The notes below the pieces were generated by a model that did not search any database, was not told the origin of the DNA, and worked only from the letters and a program-made list of their open reading frames with translations. From assembly GCA_012064385.1 (NCBI GenBank), contig QRDG01000393.1:1346846-1410845 (forward strand): a DNA stretch of 64,000 bases, written 5' to 3'. Source of the stretch: Puccinellia tenuiflora (taxonomy: Eukaryota; Streptophyta; Magnoliopsida; Poales; Poaceae). How positions within the stretch are numbered: the first letter of the stretch is position 1; each line of letters begins with the position of its first letter. A program made the translations under genes and the position numbers. This document shows positions 24,998-34,628 of the stretch, piece by piece.

Positions 24998-27953
24998 TCA
25001 GTTTTCATTATGTTTACGATACCTAGTCTTCGTTTTCCGCGGCCGAGGCCCTGAAGGTGACAATCGGTTTCGGTTTGGGTCGAGATGCTCACGCAAACCT
25101 CGGCCCAACATCGGAGCGTCCTCCTGTGGCTGTGTCTCCTGCTGTGTCTGCGTCTCCTGTGTGACGGGTGGTGGCGTATGGAACAACACATCCTCGTCCA
25201 TCTCTGCCACAGGTGAATCACCAGACCCACCTGCAAAATTTTTTAATAGTAGATAAGTGCATACTATATTAAAAAAATAAATATGGATAATTAATAACAA
25301 CAACGTACCTAGTCCCACAAGACTAGTCAACGGCGCCGAAGAAGTGTTCCAGCCTACATGTACAGGATGACCTGGAGGAGGCATCCCCATCTGGTACTGA
25401 GGTTGCATCCCCATCTGGTACTGAGGAGGCATCCCATACTGAAACTGAGGTGGTACCCCCATCTGGGACATACCGTACTGCGACGGGGCTGCCTGCCAGG
25501 ATGAACTACCAGGCTGGGAAGTATCAGGTGGCGTCGGCTGAACGTGCGGTGGAGACGGATGCTGCGTGGAACTACTAGGCTGAAAAGTATGTCCAGTAGG
25601 CCGCTGCGACGAACTACCAGACTGAAACGTATGTCCAGTAGGCCGCTGCGACGAACTACCAGGCAGAAAAGTATGTCCAGTAGGCCGCTGCGACGAACTA
25701 CCCGGCTCCCCAGTAGGTGTAAGAAGTCTAGTATGTGATGAACGAGCAGTCTCCTGTCGTGTGAGACGTGGACGCGGAGCTCCATGACGAGGCACAACGT
25801 CTGTATAGCGGGTGCAAGTAAGAACATTGTACACACCTCGCAGCTTCTCCTCGAGACGCCTGAACCAAGATCTATGTTGTGGCGGCGGCGTGAACCCAGC
25901 TACATCCCTCTGAATGTCGGCTATCAATTCAGACTGTAATTGAAAAATTACATGTTATGTACGATCAATAAAAAAATGTACGTACGTAACGAGTAATATA
26001 GTACTAACCGCGTAGTTTCTAGAACCCGCAATACCCTCCAATGGGTACATGTCCGTAATAGAAGGGGGCTGCATCTGAGAAGGCTCAGTCGTTGGCGTCA
26101 ATCGGAGTCGTGTAGACTGTCTATACCTCCGTAGATACTCCTGAAAATCATCCTGTTGAAAGGGGCCATCAGCCTGCCATAGTGTAGTCGTCGCACTCGC
26201 CCATTCGTTTATGAATGGCTGTAGAGTCTGAAGCCAAAGCACCAAAGGTTTTTCGCCTCCTTGACGTCCAAGTCTGAAAAGTAATATTACAAAATTATTT
26301 ATTAGAAATAGATTCAATGGACAGTTTTATTCATATTAGAAATAATTATAGACTGAAAAATAACTTACCGGTGGATTTCCGGTCGTAGTCGTGGCTGTCT
26401 GATGGGAGGGTCCGGTAATTGTCGACGTGCAAACTGTCTCATCACCCTCTGCTGCGACATCTCCTCGACCATGACATCAAAAATAATGCGGCTCTGCGTC
26501 AACCAGTATAGCTGATCTCTCCTGCATAACTGAGATATGCCGAAGGGGTATCTCGCAACGATACTCTGGTTATCATATGGCTCCCATATGACCTGGTCCT
26601 CGCGCAACTGATCAAACTGCATTGTGAATGATGGGTATGAATTCTTCACTTGAACTTGCGCGTACCGTCTCTGCAATTTTAACGAATTATTTAGCTTGAT
26701 GAAATAAGAAATGATGCGTACGTAAAGTAAGTACGGCGGTGCGAAATTTACCTCTCTACGTGTCCAGACGCTGCCAACTGTAGGAAAGTCAACGGGATCT
26801 GCACCGTTCAGTCTGTAATCCCAAGGCCTCTCAGCGTCGACGTCCGGTCTACCAATATGGAATCTCTCCCACGACCATAGTTGTAACAGTAGTGGACAAC
26901 CAAGTAACGAAGATGAAGACTTATTCTTCGTGCAAACATTGCATAAAGCTCTGTAAGTAGCAGCTAACACAGCCGAACCAAAGCTTCTGGGCACTATATC
27001 TGCTGGTGTATGTGCATCGGCTATCTCGCGGGCAAGAGATATATAGCGCGCACTAATGGTGTCGACGTGCGTCTCAGTGAACATCCACTTACCGAACAGC
27101 CAAATAATGTATGCCTCCAGACATCTAGTAATCAGCGGCGCATCCATAAACACGGCAGGATATCCCAAATTACCAATCTGCGGTGCACGGAGAAATAAAT
27201 AAGTATACAATAATTCATACTAAAAATACTAAAACTGTTGTATAAATAAATTACCTCGAACTGGGTCAACCAAGAAACACGAGGACCGTGTGCGTGGTCC
27301 GGTAACTGCACAACTCCTGGTAGCGCAGCGGCAAATCGTGCCTGCATCTCCTCACACCAATATTCTGAAGCCTCCAAAGGACCAATGGCCGTGCCTGCCA
27401 AAGGGAGACCTAACAAATATGACACATCCTGCAGAGTAGGAGCCATCTCTCCGCAGGGTAAGTGAAAGGTGTGGGTCTCAGGCCTCCATCTGTCCACTAA
27501 AGAGCTGAGCAGTGATTTGTCCAGTTGGACACGTTTAGATTTTTCCTGATACATATCACGGTCAGCACCACCGTCATCATCTGGTTGGATATGTACCCAC
27601 TCGGCCTCTGTGGACTCAACTAGTCGTGCGAACGGCAAAAGTCCAGACCAAGATAGCCTGCAGAATTAACAATTAATTTTACAATATATACAACGTATTG
27701 ACATTTTACAATTATATTGACAATACGTACCTATCAATCCATTGAGGGTGTATCATCCAGTTAGTTGCTGGTGTGCGTGTACGCAACACACCTGGTTGCC
27801 TACCTTCCTCCCATATCCTAGCACGGTGTTTTGCATCGATCGTCTGACTAAGCAATGGATATGCAGCCATCTGTACATATTAGAAATTAAAACATAATTT
27901 ATGCGGACAGTACCATAACCATAGTAAACGACAACACTAACCACTTCGGACAT
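24998..27953 (-). CDS. plant mobile domain (MAIN-like) protein, eight exons
   Basis: I model exons at 27942-27953, 27731-27870, 27255-27657, 26752-27177, 26369-26670, 26009-26273, 25309-25933 and 24998-25230. Every intron is GT-AG and 71-95 bp, phases agree, and the joined frame has 801 codons plus stop with no interruption. The 12-bp first exon is the least certain part: the alternative start is 27870, just after an AG. Exons 3-5 encode the plant mobile domain, with the hallmark RWRPETHTFHLP...GEMAPTLQDVSYLLGLPL near residues 105-135, and later IVPRSFGSAVLAATYRALC. From about residue 560 the protein is Ser/Pro/Gln-rich and disordered, with three SSSQRPTGHTF repeats and YQMGM repeats, then an acidic patch and a basic end (RPRKTKTRYRKH). 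In Arabidopsis, MAIN and MAIL1 are nuclear proteins that act with the phosphatase PP7L in silencing and genome stability. Many other family members are transposon-borne. Here the gene lies inside transposon ends, so a role in mobility or host-silencing interference is only inference. Confidence 0.85.
25389..25465 (-). repeat. coding repeat of YQMGM units in the PMD protein
   Basis: Short in-frame repeats encode Gln/Tyr/Met/Pro units (PQYQMGM, PQFQYGM) in the disordered C-terminal region. Confidence 0.6.
25575..25715 (-). repeat. in-frame 57-bp repeats (SSSQRPTGHTF) in the PMD protein
   Basis: Three near-identical 57-bp units (TATGTCCAGTAGGCCGCTGC on the plus strand at about 25588, 25629 and 25671, with intervening differences) encode three copies of a Ser/Gly/Arg-containing unit. 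A related fourth unit (PSSSTQHPSPP) follows. Confidence 0.7.
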
Positions 27954-28040
27954 GTCTCCTCATCTAAACAAATATATTGTGTCATCAAATAATATATAAC
28001 AAAAAATTCTTAACAGGATCTCCACCTACAAAATTACATC

Positions 28041-28266
28041 CACCTAAAATAAATCTAATCTCACAACTTATGTCTAATCTCACACAAAATTATACACCTA
28101 TAACTAATATCTTAATATCTTAATATATATACCACCTAAAATAAATCTAATCTCACAACCTATGTAAACAAAATTATACACCTATAACTAATATCTTAAT
28201 ATATTTACCACCTAAAATAAATCTAACCTCACAACTTATGTAAACAAAATTATACACTAAACTTAA
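28041..28266. repeat. three tandem ~75-92 bp repeats upstream of the PMD gene
   Basis: Three copies begin with CACCTAAAATAAATCTAA at about 28041, 28132 and 28208 and share AAAATTATACACCTATAACT. They lie just upstream of the minus-strand gene start and could affect its promoter. The first copy is longer through a small internal duplication. Confidence 0.75.
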
Positions 28267-28639
28267 AATAACTATAAGATTAGGGTATACCCTTGATGCG
28301 TGCAAAATCTGTCGTTCCTGCAGTGGAACTTCAACGTAGCATCACCACCACCGCTGCACCGCTCCTACTACTCCACCAACAGCACCACATCCCTCCATTG
28401 TTGCCCACCATTGCTTCACCACCGAAACAAAAACTCCTCCAAAAACTATCCCATTAACAGATCCGGGATGCTCTTGACCTCCTCTTTCGATTTGTGGGGG
28501 CAAATATCTAATTTATCGGCTATTTTTTGGGATCAATTGAGGTTAGCAGCACTGGTTTTCGAAGGGAAAGAGAGAAGAAACTAGAGCAGAAGGAAGAAGA
28601 AAGGAGGAGGAAGGAAGGAGCGGGCGCGGCGTCGTCATG

Positions 28640-28830
28640 CGCCACTTTTCGGCAGACTGCCGGCCGAAAGGGACGATTCGGCCCGCTGGGAGCCGAAAGG
28701 GTGGGGCCACGCACTGTGCCCGTGTCAGCGCGCATGCATCTCGGCCAGCTGACCGACCGCGCATGCATTTCGGCTTTCGGCGTGCCGAAAGCAATGATTC
28801 GGCCGCCCGTGGGCCGACCGCGCGATAGTT
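28640..28830. repeat. right subterminal palindrome array
   Basis: Units with the same TTCGGC...GCCGAA design as at the left end occur near 28647, 28676, 28765 and 28796, with weaker ones near 28738. The unit at 28647 is nearly identical to those at 24248 and 24305 (GACTGCCGGCCGAAA versus AACTGCCGGCCGAAA). Confidence 0.72.
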
Positions 28831-28901
28831 TTGGAATATAATCAATCCGCGTGATATATTCCGAATTCTGAATAAAAAAATAATATTTAAAAAAAAAACT
28901 C
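28828..28901 (-). repeat. right terminal inverted repeat of the PMD element
   Basis: Inverted partner of 24164-24244, ending AAAAAAACTC at 28901 directly before the duplicated GTGATGGAGG. Confidence 0.8.
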
Positions 28902-29929
28902 GTGATGGAGGCGTCTTCGCCTGTTTCGTGGTCGTGGCCGAGGGAATCCGTGTCGACCTGGATTTGAATTGTTTTTGGGACGGAACAAACCGCACGCGTC
29001 GTCGAATCTCCAGTTTCTCTGCCGACGGAAACACTCATTTCCTGGGTTTTCTTAATTTCCTCTGCCGTTGGCAAGTCACGCACAGCAAAGATTACTTACT
29101 GTAGAAAAGGAATAGGCGGACTTCTTTTCTGATAAAATCTACGTGAGAACGAGGAACACGATATATGTGCTACACCGGTTGAGGGCTAGAAAAACTACTC
29201 CGTTCGTGTTTCTTGTGTATTTGTTTTTTAATGAATGCGCGATCATCATCAGTACAGAGCCAAAATAGCGCTTAATAGTGGAGTAGTACAGTACATGTGA
29301 AGCGCGAGTGTGTGTCCTCGTTTCAATAAAAGCGCGAGTGTGTAAGGTCAACTGAGCGATGCATGGCTGCTAATAAAATCAATCCGCGGCAGGCACCGGT
29401 CTAGATTGTTAACTCCGGGTCATCAGTTCATCAGCTTTGCCAAATTAAACCAGCGGCACCGTGCCGCCGCACCGGTCAAGACTGGACGTACAACGGCCGT
29501 TGTGGCACCTTCGTCTCGGTCAGAGACGATAGGATCAGCTGCCGCGAAAGCAAAATGTTGCGACACTAGTGGTTGGTGATTCGGCCATGCATGACATTCA
29601 TTGGAAGAATTCCAATCTCTTGTGCAAAAAAAAAAATATCCAATCACGATGCACAATAAAACATGGCAGGAACGGAGGTCAACGCGTGCGCCAAAAGGGC
29701 CTTTGGGTTGGGTGACATGGTTTGCTGCATTGACATTCAGGTTTCCAAGTCTGCGGCCGGGTGATGATTAAGCAGAGATTTGCTCCACCAAACCCACCGA
29801 CGACCTCGTAGGTACTTACTTGACTTCTACGGTTGTAACTGCTATGCACCCAACAAACAATATCCTTGGAGAATCTGCGGAAGACTCAGAAAAATCAAAC
29901 TTGAGTCAGGAACTCAGGATCATTAAGGA

Positions 29930-30357
29930 GGAAGCCTCTCACGACATGTACCTTTTCCGATCGTCGCGCGAAGTAGTTTCTTGGCCGTCTGATGCACTTT
30001 TCCTCGCGTGGACCACTCCTGGGCCGGAGATCCCTGGGAGCGCTACTCTGCAAAACAATCAAAGGCCTCACGTTCGATCACACACGAATGGTCACGATAT
30101 GGCCGCGTGTTCAGCAACGAAATCGGCCGACATAGGGTATGCCCACCTCCCCGAACAGCTCCCCGACTTTGCACCTCACCGGCTCACCTTCCCTTTCTCG
30201 CCCTCGAGCGAAACCTTGCTGCGCCGCCGCTTCCGCCAATCTGCCGCCATAGCCGCCGAGAGGGAGAGGGATTTGAAGGGGAACTAGGAGTCTAGGATGC
30301 AGGAGCGAACCTAACTGCGGCGGGCGCTGAACGCGACCTCGAGCGGTGGCGCCGGCC
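29930..30357 (+). promoter_or_regulatory. putative promoter and 5' UTR of a captured gene fragment
   Basis: GC-richer sequence upstream of the ATG at 30358 resembles a plant promoter or 5' UTR, with no TE hallmark. A 155-codon ORF (29820-30287) crosses the end of the duplicated block and is probably spurious. Function is inferred only from its position. Confidence 0.3.
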
Positions 30358-30700
30358 ATGCCTCCTTCTCCCCTTACCGCCACTGCTGCCACTCCTGCCT
30401 ATCTCGGGGCTACCGCAGTTTCATCGTCGGGGACTGTGAGATTCCCCAGCAGGAGGCTCCCCTCCGTCATCTCTAACCCTCAACTCAGGTGATTGGATTC
30501 GTAACAAGAGCTAGGTTTTCATGAAATCTGCTTCCCCTCTACCTTCATCACTCTATTTAGTTATCATGTCCTTTGATTTTCCCCCTCAATCCCATATCTC
30601 ATCGTCTTCTTCCTCACTAATGGTTTCACCCGCAGATTTCGTATAAAGCAAACTTCACTTGAAGATAGCCAACGATTATATCGCAAACTTGTCTAAGAAA
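30358..30700 (+). pseudogene. gene 5' end fragment with transit-peptide-like first exon
   Basis: An ATG at 30358 opens a 44-codon Ser/Thr/Ala/Arg-rich segment (MPPSPLTATAATPAY at the start, then RFPSRRLP). It ends at a good donor (CTCAG|GTGATTGG, about 30488). An acceptor (TTTCACCCGCAG, about 30636) then joins an exon that stays in frame for about 20 codons (contains EDSQRLYRKLV) before a stop near 30693. Lack of acidic residues and abundance of hydroxylated residues fit a chloroplast transit peptide. No further exons are found, so this looks like a captured or truncated gene 5' end. The gene is not identified. Confidence 0.4.
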
Positions 30701-32160
30701 TCAAGTAAGCATCCCTCACTTAACCCCTTCTATTTTTCCTCTGTTTATTTTGTTTTTTATGCCATAGCCAGAACATCATGCTGGTAGCCTGGTAGTACAG
30801 ATGGTGTGTACGGTTCATTTCGATGGCGGATGCGTGTGTAATGCATTTGACTGCTGGATTTAGATTGATTGGGGCATGATGAAGACCCAAACACCAGGAG
30901 TGTCATACTGTCATGCACAACCTCGGCCATGCTAGCTTTCATGCTGAAAGATTATTTTGTAGTAGCGCGGTGCCATGTTTTCTCTATATGCACCAAATTA
31001 TAATCCCTTATCTTTTAAAGTGTATGAACCTCTGATTAAGTTATGGCAGTGTTGAAACTGAAAATAGATATACACCTGAAGTATATGAAATCATATGAGC
31101 TGCAGAGAGTACATCGCATGAGCAATTGTTGTTTATTTGCTACATGTTACTACGTAGTACATAGTCATGTTCCAGATTGCAAGCATTCATACAGTACCAT
31201 AGTTCTTACATGGAACATTTTTCTTACATAATTTATCTACGATAATAATCCACTGTATTGACTACAAGTGTTTCAGTTAATATTTGTTTTCTGTAGATTC
31301 TCGCTCATTGATAGTTACACTTTGGCATGATTTTATTTGGTGTAACCGTCTTATTCCTTTGAGTGCAACAGAGGCCTCCGTGCGTTGCCGATGACGTACT
31401 CATTTCGTTTAAGGTGAGCCATAACTCCATAAGTATTAGCTAGAGACTTCATTAAGGTGTTGATTATTAGGACCACGATGCTGCTGACCGACACGATGCG
31501 GCCGGGCGGCTGATCCCTTGCGACCCGTGCGTCCGATCGAAAGCGGGCAGGTCCATGTAGCGGGCAGGGGTATCCATCTCCTATGCGGCCGTCAGCAGCT
31601 GGTACGGCAGGGAGCGTGCATCCCCTCGTCATTGATGATGATGTACTGATGCGTCGTCATTGATGATGATGTACTGATGCGTCGCTCGTGATTGATCTTG
31701 ATGTCCCTGGATTAATTAGCAGTTATGTGTTTTATAAAAAATAGTTATGGTTATGTACTTATGTGTTTTGCGTTTAATTTCTATGAGGATATTTATTTCT
31801 TCTAACCATTATGCTTTCTCGTTTTGTGCAATAGGATGTTTTGGGCATAAACTTCTCCGATGGATCAGGCTCTCAGAGTTTTATGTAAATGTACTCTATT
31901 CTGTTTTTAGTAGCTTGAAGTCACTAGCTGAACAATAGTTAGCTCCTCATTGTCTAGATAATGCTCTTAGTCATGTTTGTTTCATACTGTTTAACAACTT
32001 ATATTTTATCATCTTACAAATATCTATACATCTATAAAGTAATTGTTGGTAGGAGAATAATCTATTACCTTTTCCATTTAATCTAACCATATTACATTTT
32101 TTTATATAGAGTTAGACACATTAATTGTTCCATTTAATCTAATTTTGTTGCATTTTGTCA
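30700..32160. other. AT-rich unassigned DNA
   Basis: No gene is recognised. There is a 28-bp tandem pair (GTCATTGATGATGATGTACT..., near 31629 and 31657). A 30-bp block, AATAGGATGTTTTGGGCATA and on, at 31831 is repeated at 44813 on the far side of the Copia insertion. The stretch may be intron or Helitron interior. Confidence 0.4.
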
Positions 32161-32165
32161 ATAGG

Positions 32166-34574
32166 TGAAAGTGCATGGTTGCCCCCATGCATGGTTTTGG
32201 TAATTAATGACAATCTCTATGTACTAATATTTGCATTGAGCTATATTTGTAGGTGTCCATTAGCTTGCTTGTCTCCATTTGTTGGAGTCAAGGTCTTGCT
32301 TGTTCTCCATTTGTTGGAGTCAAGGTTAAGGGAAGAAGAACATTTGTTGATCAAGGCCAAGGTGTTCGTCATCAAGATAAAGGTCAAGTGAAGATATGCC
32401 GAAGAGGTGCTTCTCCCATCTTGGTGTATGGGGAGCCTCATGTGAATCTTCACCAAGCAAAACGCAATGAAGAAAGGTGGTGCGTCTTGAGGAGTTGAAG
32501 ATCGTCTTCATCGACCTCAAGTGGTTTAAGCGCAAGGCAAAGGTATGATCTTGATAGGGTTTCTATTTTACCGGTCTCATGATGTTTAGTGAGAGACCGG
32601 GTTATAGGATAGATAGCCGTGCTATCAAGAGGGGCTCTCGACCGAATATCGTGATCATATCGTCGTAGAGAGCACAAACCTTTGCATCCATGCAATCATC
32701 TTTATTGGTTCCTATTTGACTCTTATCGTGGTGTGTTCTTGGTGCTTGTCATGACAAAGCCAAGTTCACCGAAAACGGTTTGCATATGCGTCTTCTATTA
32801 CATTTTCGGTTTTGGAGATTTTGCCGGTTCATCCGTTTGGAAGGTTTCACCTTTCCAACCCTTTGCACAATCTCCCTTGCTTGTTTCAATATTTTGACTT
32901 TTTGTAGTGTAATCTCTTGTCGTCCTCTTTTCAACAAAATTGGATTCACTCGATTCAGAGCTTCCACGCAAAAGTTATTCAGTTTCTGGTTTCGGCTGTT
33001 TTCAGTAACTGGAAGTACCGGCCACGCGGGCGGTACTACCGCTCGGAACTTCCGGAGCTACTTCCAGAGCCCAGTACCGCTTACGAAAGTTCGGTTCTGG
33101 ATTCAAACGGAAGTAGCACCGGAAGTAGTACCGGAACTTCCGCTAAACCGGAAGTACCGGTCCTCCCAGCGGTACTACCGCTCGGAACTTCCGGAGCTAC
33201 TTCCGGAACCCAGTACCGCTTACGAAAGTTCGGTTCTGGAGTTCAACGGAAGTAGCACGGAAGTAGTACCGGTACTACAGCTAAACCGGAACTACCAGTC
33301 CTTTTCGGTACTACCGGCCTTGCGGGTGTTCTCCTCTAGCCGTTGATACGCTTTTTGTGTGTGGGCCGGAAGTACCGCCCTCTGGGCCGGTACTATAGGT
33401 CCTGCGGGTTTTTCGCTTCCAAAGAGAGCCGTTGGGGCTGTTTTTACATGGGGCGGTAGTACCGCCCCTTGGGCCGGTACTACCGGCCGTGCGGGAGTCT
33501 GAGCCCAACGGCCAGATTCCCAGGGCATCTTTTTAAGTGCCCCTTCTTCCCCCTTTTGATTTCAACACTTCTTCCAATCCTTTGAATCTCATCTAGCTCT
33601 CTCTCCTCCATTGTTGCACATCCTTGTGAGCTTGATTCCTCTCAATCCCTCCGATGATTCTTGCCCAAACTTAGGGATTCAAGAGAGGAGATCTAGATCT
33701 ACCATTCCACCAATCAAATTCTCCTATAAGTGAGGGGAACCTAGTGGATCTAGATTTGGGGTTGCTTTGTGTTCATCCCCTTTGTTCTTCCTCTCTTATT
33801 CCCCCCAAAGCATTTGTTGCTTGGTTGGAATTTGGGAGTGAAGGACTTGACCACTTTGTGTGTTCTTGCCTTTTGCATTTGTTGCATCGGGTTGCTCTCC
33901 CTACGGTGATACGTGAAGATCGACGTTGAGAAGCTTGTTACTCTTGGGTGCATTGTGTTCCCAAGAGCTTTGTGCCTCTTGGGTGCATTGTGTACCCAAG
34001 ATGGTTTTGAGGTGCCGCGAAGACTTCGAGTTGTGAAGCTTCGGCACGAGTTTGGGAGCCCCCAATTGAGTTGTGGGTGTGTGCCCCAAAGAAGTTGTAA
34101 AAGGGCTCCGGAATCCGCCTCGAAGGATTCCGATAGTGGAAGGTGAACCAATCCCTTGGGTGAGGTTCATCGGAGAATAGGGTGAGGCCTTTGTGGCATC
34201 TTGAGTAGGCCTCTTGTGGCGAGCTCACACCCCTCCAACGAGACGTACTCCCTTAACAAGGAGGAACTCGGGAATACATCCTCGTCTCCGCGTGCCTCGG
34301 TTATCTCTATACCCGAGCTTTTACTTATGCACTTTACATTGTGATAGCCTTCGTGCTTGAAGTTTATATCTAGCTATCACCTTGTTGCTTGCCTTGTTTA
34401 GCTTAAGTTGTTGGTGCACTTTAGGTAAACCTAAAATTTTAGGTTGTTGGCTTGTTAATTTAAACACCTAGTTTTATTCCGCAATTATCAAGCCCCTAAA
34501 TAGAAAAAGTTTTAATCACCTATTCACCCCCCCCCCCCCCTCTAGGCGACATCCGGGCATAGCTTGTTCTTTCA
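32166..34574 (+). repeat. C-2 5' LTR
   Basis: A 2409-bp LTR with a cluster of CCGGAAGTACCGG-like motifs (33015-33500) and a C-tract near its 3' end (about 34529-34546). It is related to the inverted solo LTR 52263-54816 and to the fragment 44465-44658. Confidence 0.88.
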
Positions 34575-34576
34575 AT

Positions 34577-34589
34577 TGGTATCAGAGCC
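34577..34589 (+). other. primer-binding site of C-2 (tRNA-iMet)
   Basis: TGGTATCAGAGCC lies two bases after the LTR end. It is the standard plant Copia primer site, complementary to initiator methionine tRNA. Confidence 0.9.
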
Positions 34590-34628
34590 TCGTCTCTCTT
34601 GTTTGTCTTTACCGCCTAGAGAGTAAAG

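Larger units (their letters stand above)
24154..28911. mobile_element. Mutator-like element carrying a plant-mobile-domain gene
   Basis: The element is 24164-28901 (4738 bp). The left end reads GAGTTTTTTTTTTAAATATT and the right end, reversed, GAGTTTTTTTTTAAATATT. Inverted similarity continues for about 80 bp (AATTCGGAA, ACGCGGA and TATTCCAAAA match). The flanks are perfect 10-bp duplications GTGATGGAGG (24154-24163, 28902-28911). Long inverted repeats plus a 9-11 bp duplication are typical of the Mutator superfamily. No MULE transposase or SWIM/FAR1-type sequence is visible. The cargo is an eight-exon plant-mobile-domain gene (minus), a short convergent ORF (plus), a TCCCGCC-rich promoter-like array and palindrome arrays inside both ends. 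Locus copies 2 and 3 lack the insertion. Confidence 0.88.
22340..29930 (+). repeat. MAPKKK-locus copy 1, kinase lost
   Basis: The segments 22340-22896, 24095-24163 and 28902-29930 align in order with 56500-57530 and 59635-60350 around the intact kinase gene. Matching landmarks are GGCCCAATCAGATGCCGCCC (22631, 56720), the TTCTTGCCTTGCCGCG region (22870, 57250), GAACCGCACGCGTCGTCGAAT (28986, 57386) and CGGTCAAGACTGGACGTACAACGGCC (29473, 59906). The kinase coding region is missing: the last codons of the kinase frame near 29092-29135 run directly into the gene's far upstream flank at about 29148. Two transposons (22897-24094 and 24164-28901) interrupt the copy. Confidence 0.85.

Noticed and set aside
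24998..25927. A continuous 309-codon minus-strand ORF as a gene of its own
   Set aside because: It reads through the 78-bp intron 25231-25308. With the intron removed it is exons 7 and 8 of the PMD gene.
24154..28911. Classifying the PMD element as a CACTA or hAT transposon
   Set aside because: The ends do not start with CACTA, and a 10-bp duplication is too long for CACTA (3 bp) or hAT (8 bp). Mutator-like fits best.
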